This document shows, piece after piece, positions 50,920 through 62,160 of a stretch of 64,000 bases of DNA. This stretch comes from Callaeas wilsoni (lineage: Eukaryota > Chordata > Aves > Passeriformes > Callaeidae), in assembly GCA_013398955.1 (NCBI GenBank), contig VWPU01009673.1, forward strand, positions 62,001 through 126,000. The letters run 5' to 3'. A model generated the notes under the pieces. It was not told where the DNA came from. It was given only the letters and a program-made list of their open reading frames with translations, and searched no databases. Position numbers and translations under genes: made by a program. Each line of letters starts with the position of its first letter. Positions within the stretch are counted from its first letter, which is position 1.

Positions 50920-50937
50920 TGGCGCCCTGCATCAGGG
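50920..50937 (+). promoter_or_regulatory. Retroviral primer binding site (Lys-tRNA type)
   Basis: TGGCGCCCTGCATCAGGG starts five bases downstream of the LTR end. The first eight bases match the 3' end of lysine tRNAs, used as primers by many beta-like retroviruses and lentiviruses. The following bases are a weaker match, so the exact tRNA cannot be named. Confidence 0.7.
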
Positions 50938-51085
50938 ACTTGGTAGGCAACTAGTGGTTGTACTGGTAATGACACTGGGCTGAACTTTACAGGCGGCTGA
51001 AACAAAGCCCGGGAGCTGAAATGAAGCTCAGGAGCTGAAACACAGCTTGTGGTGCCAATTGACCTTTCCACAGGACGGAGGGTAG

Positions 51086-51730
51086 CAGCCGAGAAATACA
51101 GGAAATTGTGTATCCCAGGAACAAAAGAACGTCCGAGAGATGTTGGAACAGATTTTGAATAAACACAGCAGGAAAGTCGAATCTACAGATATGAACAGAC
51201 TCTTGTTCTGGGCAAAAACCTGTAATCCAACTTTAGATAGTACCAATGTTTTTGACTCTAGGACATGGGAAGCTCTAGGGGTTGCTTTGTGGGACTGAAT
51301 TACCAATGCGACACAGCACTGACAAAAAGTTTTGTATTCATGGAAGACTGTGTGCAAGGCACTCATGGCGCACGCAGCACCTGATGACTGGACAAAGAAG
51401 GACATTTGTGCCACTGCAGCAGCCATGCTGATCCCTTCTGCACCACCATGGAATGAAACACAAAACTTTGACAATAAGTCTGCCGGGGCTGTGGAAAGAG
51501 AACCAGAAGATGGCCTCTGGTCCCCTGGCTTGTTTGATCCTGGAGGGGAGCATGACGGTATCATGGAAGAGCTCGTGCCGCCCTGCACCATGTGGCATCA
51601 ACTGGAGCTGTGTCACGGTGAGTGGCTGGAGCCAGGGGGGCCCTTCCTGGCAGCATATTTCCTCTCCACCTATCCTCTGTGGGAGTGTAGCCATGGCAGT
51701 GGGTGTACAGTGGCGAGCACATGGCAGTGA
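51086..51730 (+). pseudogene. Decayed gag-like frame of the endogenous retrovirus
   Basis: One reading frame runs from just after a stop at 51083-51085 to 51730, interrupted only by two TGA codons (51296-51298 and 51320-51322). Its position directly after the primer binding site, and Trp- and Leu-rich helical composition in the first part, suggest a Gag matrix-like N-terminus; no zinc-knuckle Cys-His box was seen. There is no clear ATG and the stops disable it. The family assignment rests mainly on position and general character, not on a confident match. Confidence 0.5.
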
Positions 51731-54439
51731 GCACATGGCAAAGCCACACTGTGGCAACGAGCAGATGGCACATCCAGGGGACGGCAGCAAGCGGTGCGCT
51801 GGCAACACAGCAGATGTGGTGGACTGAGTGTGGCTCTCTGAGTGTGGGCAGTGAGGAGGCGACCCTGGGAGCTCGGCAGTGCCGACAAGGACAGCGTCGC
51901 ATCCCTGCTCCCCACGTGCAGCAGGATTTGCCCGGGGACATGCAGCCGCCATCTTGTGCACCGGCAGAGCCCTGCAAGCTGCCCCGGCGTGGCCGCCCGA
52001 CATGCACCACTCCCGCTACAGCCAGGACTCCTGTCTCCTGAAGAACCTTGTGAGCTTGATACTGTGCTGGAGAAAAGACCTGGGTGGACAGGTGGCCCCT
52101 TCCTTGGGAGGGGCTGCATCATTTGCACTGCCTTGTGCGGGGGCAACTGCAGGTTGGGCATGTTCTTCCGACAGCTAGTCCATGGAACTCTCCTGTTTTT
52201 TGTTATTCAAACAGCGATTGCTACTCGATCTTGGGGGGGTCGGTGATGATGTTGTGCCTATGGGGCACTACAGTCAGGGCTACCATCTCCTGCGATGTTG
52301 CCACAATCCTGGACCCTATCTCAAAGACTGTGTTTCTACCATACTGTCTTGGGGTGATTCTATGACAATAGTGTATTCCCCATCACCTACTTGATTTCTA
52401 TAGAATGCAGTTTGTACATTTAAACAGCAAAGGGAGAGAGAAGCCAAGGGAACTCTTCAAAGCGGCTCACTTGACCTTGCAGTTAGACGTTTACATACTT
52501 TCTCTCTGGGCTGGAAGTTACATGCCAGTTGTGGGGGGAGAGGTAAGGGATTTTTTTTCCTCTAGCTCTTCGACTTTCAGCTGAAAGGGGCTGTGATCTG
52601 CCTCAGCGGCTTCTGTTCCTTTTTGGACTGTTTTTGTCTTGCTTCTTCATCCAAGACCAGCTTATCATCTCGGGGATGCTTGGCAGGACTCTCCAGGGAG
52701 AATCGTTGGACTCTGCCTGGCCCAGCCCAGCCTTATGCCACAGGACTGTGGGAACAGGTAAGTTTTACAGACAGAAGAGACTATATAAGATCCACCAGCC
52801 TGCTTCTGGGGAGGGGAGGCGGTTTCAGTATCCTTTTCTGCCCCATGCCTGTGGGGGACTCTGTTAAATGAACAGGTTTTTTTTTTCACTTCCATTTCAG
52901 AAATTATTTTCCCAAACCTGGAGGGGGGGGCTGATGGGGTCAGTCTGCTTGCCTGGCAGGCAGGAGAGAGAGACGCCCTTTTTGGGTTGTTTCCTCCTAA
53001 ATTTGTGTCCAAACCAGCACACATACCGTCTTGTGACCCCCCACATTGTTCTGATTGCTTTTTGTTATAGATGCTCCTGTAATAATTCTGATTTTTCTGA
53101 CATAACACAAAACCGGTAACTCTTTTCTCTATTACATATTTTCAGTTCCTGTCTGTAGGCAGAAACATTCCCTTTTAATTTTAAGCTGTTTCCCAAGGTT
53201 CTGTCTGTTTAATCACTGTCTCCATTCATGGGAAGGAGATGTGGGTTGTTACCAGTTAGTGGGTGTTTTGATCTGTCCCAATGTAAAGGGGGGAAGATAA
53301 GCTCTTGTGAAGTCATGTCCTTAACTCATGTTTTTTCAAAGTACCCTTTTAATAATGAGACTGAGTTGCAGAAATTTTTTTCCCACTTGAAGGAATGGGA
53401 AGAATGGCTCCTGCCTTGCAGCTTCCGTGATGCAGAAAGGGTTACCACTGGAATGAAAGACAGTAACCTTCTCACCCTGCAGCAACTTCTGACTCAGGGC
53501 TTGTTATCTTTTGAAATCACTTAGAGAGTCTAAGGCTCAGGCTTGGATTTATGTACCTTCTGTGATGGGAAATTAGCAAATTTAGGTATTGTTAAGTTTT
53601 CTGCAGGTGATTTAGTTGTTTTACGTGTCATTTTGTAAGTGAAGAGATAAATAACCTAGAAGAAATCAGTATGTTTGCATTCCATTTCACAGTTAAGAAA
53701 ACTTCTTTCATTTTGAGCTTCTGGGAAATACTTAATTTGTCCCAAACTTAATGTCTTTACAAATGCTAATTAATATTTTTGACTTTTGTTAAAACTTAAC
53801 TTTGTATTTTCACTAAGCTGTTGATTCTGACATGACTGCTTGGAAAGATTTAAGGTTAACTGTGTGATTGTAGTATGTTTCTGGATCCAGATAGAGTTAA
53901 TACATAGAGTTTTTATAAAGGGATTTAGCTGTAAGATAATTATTTGATGTTACTTATATGCTTTCCTTTGGTTGTTCATAAGTCATTCATGTTACCATTG
54001 ATTTTTGCTTGTAGGTATTTTAGGGAAACCCTCCCAGTCAAGGCTTGGGCCCTGGCCAAGCCCTGGCCCTGGCTGATTAGGGAAGTATGCCATCAGACCC
54101 AGGTGTTTCTGCACTAAAAATGTAATGAAGTTACTTTGACTTGCTGATTTGGTCTTAGAAAAGCTGGACCCCCGTTTGAGGTAAACTTGGAAGTCTTGTC
54201 CAGAAAAGGTTTTCCAGGTCCTTATTGTGAAATGGGACACCCCAGCGATTACAAACTCTGGGTGATGGTAAAGTATTTAGGCAGTTGAAGATATTACCTT
54301 GCTTATTTTTGCTCAGTGTGTGCTTGTTGTTTTATTAGATGTATTGTTTTACTGTTCATAGTAAGAGAAGTGCATGTTATTTTACACACTCTCCTAAATT
54401 TGGTAGGATGAAATACTTTCATGTTACAGTTGTTAAAAC
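51731..54439 (+). other. Interior of the endogenous retrovirus, unrecognised
   Basis: About 2.7 kb between the gag-like frame and the first polypurine tract. The left third is GC-rich with CACATGGCA-like imperfect repeats (51715-51775). The rest is mixed and breaks into short open segments in different frames. No YxDD reverse-transcriptase motif, protease DTG motif, integrase motif or envelope-like pattern was seen. A possible splice donor, ACAGGTAAGT, is at 52754-52763. It could be heavily decayed retroviral sequence or captured foreign DNA. Confidence 0.5.
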
Positions 54440-54451
54440 AAAAAAGGGGGG
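54440..54451 (+). promoter_or_regulatory. Internal polypurine-tract-like sequence
   Basis: Six A followed by six G, the typical form of a retroviral polypurine tract, but 420 bases upstream of the 3' LTR. Some retroviruses carry a second, central or upstream, tract. It is directly followed by a 42-codon ATG open frame (54452-54580) that I cannot identify. Confidence 0.4.
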
Positions 54452-54855
54452 ATGCAGAGACAGGATATACCCCCTACAAAAGCCTTCTATGTTCTTAATT
54501 TTTTGAATCGCATTCAGAATGACGTAACCCTCGTCCAACAACATTTTTGTGAATCACAAGCTCGCTTAGAAAAAGCTTAAGTACTTGTTAGGAATCTTGA
54601 AAGTGGAAAATGGTAAAGACCATTTCCGTTGATAACCTTGGGGGTGAAGATATGCTTGTGTTTCCACAGATTCCAGTCCACAATGGGTACCTGAAGGGTA
54701 GTCCAATCAGCCTTGGTTACTCTGACTTCATCGTCAGCTCGTGAGGAAGCTGAGGGAAAAAGATGAATCGAGCTTGTTTGGTTTGGGCAGTGGGCCAAAC
54801 ATGTTCTAATGCTTTTTTGGGAGTGTTTTGTTTCATGATTCTAGTTTGTATAAAA

Positions 54856-54870
54856 CAAAAAAGAGGGAAT
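54856..54870 (+). promoter_or_regulatory. Polypurine tract of the endogenous retrovirus
   Basis: CAAAAAAGAGGGAAT lies immediately before the 3' LTR start TGTGG, the expected place for the plus-strand primer of reverse transcription. Confidence 0.8.
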
Positions 54871-55246
54871 TGTGGAAAGAGGTAGGATAGAATTAAGCTG
54901 TGAGCTGTAGGACGTGCCTGCAGAACACCATGGTGGTACAGAGAAGCACATGGAGGCGCAGAGAGGCTTGTCTCCACCTGGCCTTGGGGAAAGGAGGTGC
55001 CATGCGGCAGAGCCCTGTGGAGAGGAGCCCGCTGGAAGCTGCCAAACACCTGAAGAGCAAGTGATCACCCCATAGAAGGACAGGAAGAAAGCGTGTTGCT
55101 GAGGTGGCGATGTGGGATAGGTCACTTAGTGAAAATTACCGTATAAGAAACTGCTGTGTCTTGAAGAAGTGTATAAAACCAGCTCGTTTGTTTGAATAAA
55201 GGATTCAGATTCCCTGCTGGTCTGAGTCTGTGCCTCTGTCATTACA
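54871..55246 (+). mobile_element. 3' LTR of the endogenous retrovirus
   Basis: It starts TGTGGAAAGAGG and ends GTCATTACA, followed by the target duplication CATTTC (55247-55252). The TATA box TATAAAA is at 55172-55178 and AATAAA at 55195-55200. It is 21 bases longer than the 5' LTR, mostly because of an extra AGCACATGGAGGCGCAGAG-like segment near 54942-54962. Numerous substitutions separate the two LTRs. Confidence 0.93.
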
Positions 55247-55252
55247 CATTTC

Positions 55253-57145
55253 CATGGATGCAAGTATCCTGCCTGTGCAATAAGGCTGAATTAATCCAGT
55301 TGTCCTATTCCTAAATGCAGCAGATATTACAGTCTTGCAAGCTGTCTTCTCAACAGAGGGAAACAAACTTGTTTATTACAAAGCTTGTAAAACAGAAACC
55401 TCTCTTTTGAGGAGAGTGTGGCACAGATGCTAAATTCTTTAAAAGTTATTTATTCACCACAATAACTGTCAATGGATGAAAAGTCTAAAGCAGAGTGTAA
55501 AATATCTTGCTTTTCCAATACCCTAATTCCACTTGGAAAGGCTCCTAGTGGCAGACTGAGCACGGTCAGTACTGCTGCAACGATTGCTTATAGATTCCAT
55601 GGGGAGCAGGAGACCTCCTGGCATAGTGTCTAGTAGTGCCACCTTGGAACACTGCAAATTTATGCTTGGATGAGCCTGAAGTGTTGAAATATCCTGATGT
55701 TCAGAGCTCTGTGAAACATGCATTAAGCCTGCCTTCCTTCTTGAAATATTGCCTTACATATATTAAAGTATAATGCAAACTTTTGTGAAACACTTAATCC
55801 CAGAAAAAAACCCTTTTAAAATCAAAACACTGGAGTACATTATTGCTACTTACTCATAATTTCCATTGATAAAATACTAATAATAGCGATTATCATCACC
55901 CTGCTGTATCTTTCCGGTGCTATGGCAATTTCTGCACCACATGTGTGCTATTCAGACAGTTCCTCTTAAAATACTTACTCAGATTTACTGATAAATGTGC
56001 AATTTGCAAATGCAGTCCCCAGCTGAGTAGTGCATTCCTAGTTAGCAAACTGCTTCTGCCTCCTATAAATAGGTATGTCCTTAAGTGCTTTTTCAGGTGT
56101 GACTTAGACACATAATATTGGACAGAGCAAGGGTCTAGTAGAAGGCAAAATTTTTAACATGCTCTACAGAGCCACCATTTATCTCCTGCATGCAACCTCT
56201 GTTCTGAGGGCCAAATTTTTGTTTAGCAGTAGTGACAAACCATGTTAAACAAAAGAACAACGTTTCTGTCTTGCACTGCTGTTACAGTTAAACCTTGCAA
56301 AACTGGCTTTTTAGTTATAAAAAAGTCACATCAGGAAAAAGGGGAGGGAACAAAGAAAACTCTGCAAAGGTAAGTTATATGGCTGCTATGAAAGAAGAGT
56401 TCTCTTGCTGGAATGTTAATAAATTAAAAAAATAGAGAAAATTAATGGGACAAATTCTAAAAGCCTGGTCTCTATATAGGAGGAATTAGCATATAAATGC
56501 AACTAACTCCCTCAACCTTTCATTTCTGGGAAAGGTGAAATTTTAAGCCGTGATATCCTCCATTACTCATCTCATTAGTAATCTTGCAATAATAATCGGT
56601 ATTGCTAGGCTAGATGCCTGCATTCCAGCTTTTCACCTACCCCCATTGAACAGGGAGTGCAATTAATCAGCTCTTCTAGGGCTGGCTGTCCCTCTATGAA
56701 ATGTCATGAAAATTCTGAGCACATTTTTCGAGGGGAGAAGGATGTAATTCTGGAAGACTTCTCTCAGTGTTAGTGCATTTTATAAATGACATTTTCCTAG
56801 TGATGTTTATGAAGTACTTAACCATCTCAAATGGCAGAGGACTTAATCTCAGGATTAAAATTGCCCTGATTTCTTCCCTTTCGTTCTACCACTACCTGTT
56901 GATTTCTATGTTGCTTCATTTCTTTGTAGGACTTTTATATTTGCATACAAGAATCACATGAGAAAAATTGGGTTGGAAGGGACCTCAACGGATCGTTTGG
57001 TCCATCCTGGAGTCTGGCTTACAGGCTGACACTAAGTGTGTGAGTAGGACAGAGGGAACTGGGGATGTTAGACATTATTACCACTAAAGGTCTGTGAACC
57101 TTTAGGCAGCATTTGTGGTTTCTCAAAGAGAAAGCAAACCTCTCC
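55253..57145. other. Intergenic DNA between the retrovirus and the LTR cluster
   Basis: AT-rich, with no gene recognised. A reversed CR1 end lies at 56951-57010. The block 56500-56680 is free of recognisable repeats and carries several ATTA words, so it is a candidate conserved element. Confidence 0.5.
56951..57010 (-). repeat. CR1 LINE 3' end, reverse orientation
   Basis: The + strand reads GAATCACATGAGAAAAATTG then GGTTGGAAGGGACCTCAACG, the reverse complement of the CR1 terminus (GGTCCCTTCCAACCCAA..TGATTC). Only the last ~60 bases are present. Confidence 0.85.
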
Positions 57146-57214
57146 CATGGCATGGCGTGGCATGGCATGGCATGGCATGGCATGGCATGGCATGGCATGG
57201 CATGGCATGGCATG
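57146..57214. repeat. (CATGG)n microsatellite
   Basis: About 13-14 units of the pentamer CATGG with one variant unit (CGTGG, the third). Because 5 is not a multiple of 3 and the unit has no stop in any frame, it forms an apparent repetitive open frame on both strands (HGMAW or MPCHA periodicity), which is not evidence of a gene. Confidence 0.95.
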
Positions 57215-57329
57215 ACAACACACATGGGGCCAGCAAACCAAAGCATTAAAATGGCAGAAAGAGCAACCAAAGCTCTTATTAGACAGGAAAATAGTAAAAT
57301 AAAATTTTACTTTTAGGAGTTGATGTGTG

Positions 57330-58029
57330 TGTGGCAGGACATATCCTCCTCCTCTCTACCACAGATGGTTGGTGCAGATACGGAAGAAATAACCTGGGGC
57401 TGAAAGGCCCAGCAAGGGATCTTCTCTGGCGCCAAAAGGGCTCAAGCCCCAGCTAAGAATCAACATCTTAGTCTGGAGAGCAGATGTGGAAAGAGATAAC
57501 AGAGATATTCTTGACTGAGAGACACTGTTTTACAAACTTTAAAAGTCACACGAGTTATCACGGAGGCAGAAGCCTTCTACACACACCCCCTGAGCGTGCG
57601 GGAGACTTCTTCCCGGAGTTTGGACGCAGATTCCGTAGTTACTTTCCTCGGAATTGAGGGAAAGGATCTCGATGAGTGCCCCACCAACAACTGGATGGTA
57701 AGATACATTGGATCCTAAGTTATATTATTTCTGCGCTAGCTGTAAAATTAATGGTATCCTGAACCTTGTGCTGTATATATCTACTAGTAGTTTCTTTGTA
57801 TTCTTATTCCTGTGTAGTATATAGTTTGTTTTAAGTCTTATGTCTGTTAGTTTTGTGTCTATTAAATAAATAATTCATTCTATAATAGACCGAATCAGCC
57901 ATTATTAAAGAACTTGTGAACGAAAGTGGGCCTTGAGGTGCTAGCCACCCCAATAAAGCTACTGCCTGCTGCTAGAGGCCTGGGCAAAAGGCAAAGACTT
58001 AGCTAAAACACTCACATCCATTCGCAACA
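57330..58029 (+). mobile_element. Solo LTR, about 700 bases
   Basis: The element starts TGTGGCAGGACATA and ends TTCGCAACA, bounded by an exact but low-complexity 5-bp duplication GTGTG (57325-57329 and 58030-58034). A poly(A) signal AATAAA is at 57952-57957, about 70 bases from the end, which sets the + orientation. The 5-bp duplication suggests an ERVL-like family. Because GTGTG lies in a TG-rich stretch the left edge could be off by a few bases. Confidence 0.7.
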
Positions 58030-58059
58030 GTGTGTAAGTGACCTTCTCCCAAGAAACAA

Positions 58060-58318
58060 CAAACAGGACAAGATGAAATGTCTTCAAGTTGCACCAGGGC
58101 AAGTTTAGATTGTATATTAGGAAAGAATTCTTCATAGGAAGGGTTGACAAGCATTGGAATAGGCTGCCCAGGAAAGCGGTTAAGCCACCATTCCTGGAGA
58201 TACTTAAAAGATGTGTAGATGTGGCACTTAAGGACAAGGTTTTGTAATGGCAGTACTAGGTTAGCAGTTGAACTTATAGCTTTAGAGGTCTTTTTCAACC
58301 TAAGAGATTCTATGATTG
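58060..58318 (+). repeat. CR1 LINE 3' end
   Basis: CR1 words: GTTGCACCAGGGCAAGTTTA, GGAAAGAATTCTTCATAGGA, GGAATAGGCTGCCCAGGAAA, a diverged GGAGATACTTAAAAG segment, TTTTTCAACCTAAGAG and terminal ATTCTATGATTGTATT. It lies only about 30 bases after the LTR. Confidence 0.92.
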
Positions 58319-61300
58319 TATTAAAAAGGTGCTACTGCTGAAGGAATATTTAAGTCTGGATTTTAAAACAGAAAATGACCCTAATTTTCTTTGTAAATAG
58401 GCCTGTCAGTATAGCTCACTCATCCCAACTATAAGGCAGATTTTTCACATCTCTTGAATTTTTGACTTGTCTGAAACTTTTTTTTTTTTAAACACCGACA
58501 CATGTAAATTTATATATATAAAAGGTGAATTGTTTTTATGGAAAAGTTTTGGTCAGGAACAATTAATTACTTTTACCTCCAGGCACCACTGAAATGACCA
58601 AACCCAGCTCCAGGTTTAGAGAAATGTAAAACCTCTGGCACTCCTCAGCAAGAACATGTATTTTATCACCAGCTGCTGAAATTCATGGCATTGAAATCAA
58701 GAGCCAGCTAAAAGCTGACTCAGCAGATTGTACTTGTGACGTGGACAGAAGAATGCCTAAGTTATTTTTGCTGGGGACAGTATGTCATCCAAATTAATAC
58801 AGAGGAATTGCCTCATAAGTCATCTCTGCAGTTGCTCTGCATTGCACTAGTTGAGGACCAGAGTTCAACATTACGCTAATTTTGCAGATGTAGCACTGAT
58901 TCATTTGGTTTGGATCTTCATATCTTTTCACACAGAGTGAGTTTTAATAACACTCATATTATTCAGAGAACCACACTAGCTAGAGCATTAAACCCAGCAT
59001 TAAACCCAAACTAACTCTCCAAGGAACCGAATTCATTTAACATGAGGTGGTACAGTGTTGCTGATGACTCCAGTGAAATATTTGAAATATAGTGTATTCC
59101 ACCAAAAGAGAAACAAATGCGAGAAATACATAAGAGCAGGAAACATTGCTCATTTACTACTGGGGTTTTCTTCTGCTTGTAGGGACACCAAAGAAATTTA
59201 ATTCTAAACCACATGGTCACTCTGGGTGTTGCATTGTGTAGACCTGCATTTCATGCTTACTATGAGCTCTCTGGAGAAGTCAATATTGGAGAGCAGAGTG
59301 AGTGGAAAGCAGAGATTTCTTTTTGCAGTCTTGAGGAATTCAGAAGCCGTGGGGCTTTGGAGATATTTATCTATTTATTTTTATTTTGAGGGGTGGGGGG
59401 GAAGTATATGTGTTAAACCTGTGACAGAAAAAAAAAACCAACTATGGAAAACTAGGAGGATAAAAACTTCTTGAGAAACTTGTATGGCCTCTTACATGTG
59501 GCAGCCAGCAAGTGGGACCTACTCCTAGGCTATGAATCACAGCATAATTGCTGGACTTTCAACAGCAATGACATTTTCCGTATAGACCCTAGGTTCCTGA
59601 GGGTTGCTTCATCTGGCTAGAAACCAGTCACACTTCTCCAGGCCCCTCTCACCAAAATCAGCATGTTAAAAAAAATTAACACTAAATTAATAAAAAATAA
59701 TAAAAACTAATATTTTGATTGGAAAATCTCATACATTTCAATGAAAGCATATTTTTCTGGAATTTTCCTGGCTTGCTTTGTTGGGGTATTCTCTCAGAAA
59801 AGTGTTAGCATTTATTAAGACACTTCACTGGTCTGGCTTTGCTCCAGCAAAGCATGGCCTCATTCCAGCCTGCTGTTAATGACATTACTGGAGTGACACA
59901 CACTAGTCTACTCATTATTTTGCAGAGGGAAGAAACTGCACAAAATAGTCTGTTTAACAATAGAGAAAATAGGTAAACTTGACAGGGTTTGGAAGCAGAC
60001 TAACTAGAGTTAGGCACTGGCAAGTGTAAGAAGCATAATGTAATCATACACACATGCTTTTATTGAACACAAAATTCATTTGAGAAAGAAAAGTGGAGAA
60101 TGCTTCCCTCCTAAGTAGTATCTCTTTTAAGAAAATAACTGATTTCTCCAGGGGGTTGCTTCTTGAGGAGGAATCGATGTTTTTCTCCCTCAGGGTTTTT
60201 TTCTTCTTTTTTTTTTTTTTTTTTCTTGTTTCTTTTTGGTTTTGTCTTGTTTTTTGTTTATTTTACAATAGAAACTCTTGCTGTTATAAATTATAACCTT
60301 CCTTTCCTAAGCAGATGTTTCATTTTTTCTGGTAGATGTTCAAGGTTTGAGCATTGTGACAATGCTTCAAAGACTAAGAATATTCTCTGTAGCTCCCAGC
60401 ATTTCTTGTTTGAAATTCATTGCCTGCACTGTTAGTATGCTGAGCGCAATACCACCAGAACAGAGCTGATATGCTGTTGACACACTTGAGCAAAAGGAGA
60501 TCATATGACCCAGGATGCTCAGTAAGGCCCTGAAAACAACTGAAATTGCACCAGAGAAAGCAACAAGCTACAGCTCTCTTTCAGGAATGGCTTGTTTTTG
60601 TGCCTCCTTTTCTCAAAGGATTGAGCTACCAGAAGACCATGAAAAACATTGTTATGAGTCAAAGAAAAGTCGTCTCTACAGCATCTCCAAAAACTGGTCT
60701 AATTCCTGTGTGGTGTTTTGTGGGCTAGTCTCATAACAATAGTTTGAAGATGGTATTTAAATGCTTTAGGAAGTGCAAAAAAGGGCAAGAAGTGAGTGTG
60801 CTGCAGGGAATGAAATGAATGAGTTATGTATGAGGTGATGTTTGGGTAGTACATTAACTCCAGGCCTAGAAGGAAGGTGACAGAAGGGGGGTCTTATTGC
60901 ATGATGTAGTCCCTAAGGATGTTCATACAATAATGAATGACAGAATGTGTTCACACTTGAAGGGAATGGATAAATTATCCATTGTTTGAAAGGAAAAAAT
61001 GAAAATTTCAGGCTCCTTGTAAAGTCCCTAGTATTTCTCCTGGATGGCTTTTGGCATAAAAACAGGCAAAAAACATAACTGATTTTACCAGGTTACATAT
61101 ATATGTGTACATAGACACACATATTAGGTGTATTTCAAGATAGGATGTATTAGATGACCAGAGATGAAAACCATTTGTTAACCTATTGTAAATAATGAAC
61201 AAGCGTAAGTATTCCTGCCCACTTTTTACCAACATTTTTTTACTTCTGTCATGCATGACTTTCCTTCTTTCCCTTTGTTAACTTTCTTACACAAGGGAAA

Positions 61301-62155
61301 GAGCAGAGCAGGTTGCCCGTTCCATATGCCACAAAGTTTCATGACCTGATGCTACCAAAACCCTTTTTCAGTTCTAGTGCCTCAGAAATGCTGCAGGACT
61401 GGTAGAGAGAGCTAGCCCTTTCTGCCTCCAGGGAGAGGAACTCTGTACCAGGAACAAAAACAGTCTCCAGAGGAGGCTACCCATTGCATGGAGCAGGGAA
61501 GGTTTTGTTGTGTGTTCTTTTGTTTATTCTGCCCAAGAGGAAGAAAAAACCCCAAACCTGTGACAAGCATGCTGTGTGGAGAAGAACAATGGAGCCAAGG
61601 CACTCTGTAACAGTGAGGTCACACTATAGCAAACAACACATTTTTTTCCAAAGTGTAGACAAATTGCTATGTAATTATGTTCAGCTGCAACAATGACAGA
61701 TATGCTTACAGAGGAGATAACAATGCTGCAGACAAAGCAGTAACGTGGTTGAGATTTTTGCACTGTGAGGTTACCCTGACTTTGTACACACCAATGTACC
61801 CCCCAAAGTCCAGATAAGCCCAGCTGACCCATCAGTACAGTGTGTTCAGGCAGACCAAGTCCTGCAGCCAGAGACTCACAAGAGGCTGATTGCTCTTGGC
61901 ATGGCACTTGCCTTCAGTTGCTTTCCAACTTAAAACTTTTTAGGGATCAACCAGATGAAGCTGTGTACTGCGGCTGTGAGGCTTGTCCCTTCACGAAGGA
62001 CAGCAAAGCTCCTTGGCAGACTCCAGGTGCCTGGGCTGTGCTTGCTCAGCTCCTCTGCTGGCCAAGGTCCAATGGCCAAAACCTCTTGCTGCTTGTGAGA
62101 CTTGTACTTCAGCCATGCTTTCCTTCAAGAACCTCAAAACATTCCCCTGGTGTTA
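58319..62155. other. Intergenic DNA, no gene recognised
   Basis: AT-rich DNA with a 12-bp tandem duplication (AGCATTAAACCC at 58984-58995 and 58996-59007) and a T tract near 60197-60223. No coding, RNA or mobile feature could be supported. Confidence 0.5.
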
Positions 62156-62160
62156 GTAAA

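Larger units (their letters stand above)
50561..55246 (+). mobile_element. Two-LTR endogenous retrovirus, short and lacking pol
   Basis: A complete insertion of about 4.7 kb: 5' LTR, primer binding site, about 3.95 kb interior, polypurine tract, 3' LTR, and a 6-bp target duplication CATTTC (50555-50560 and 55247-55252). A 6-bp duplication and the TGGCGCCC primer-binding site fit a beta- or alpha-like (ERVK-type) element. The 5' interior holds a decayed gag-like frame. I recognised no protease, reverse transcriptase, integrase or envelope gene, and the interior is too short for a full set. The LTRs differ at roughly one position in eight by eye, so the insertion is old. It is probably a non-autonomous or internally deleted family. 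Confidence 0.88.

Noticed and set aside
51338..52161. Long open frames on the minus strand (149-221 codons)
   Set aside because: They are antisense to the gag-like region of the retrovirus in GC-rich DNA, overlap each other, and show no recognisable domain.
51842..52246. 134-codon open frame on the plus strand
   Set aside because: GC-rich retroviral interior with low-complexity Pro, Ala and Cys content. No domain was recognised.
57019..57316. Repetitive open frames on both strands
   Set aside because: They are produced by the CATGG pentamer repeat, which has no stop codon in any frame.
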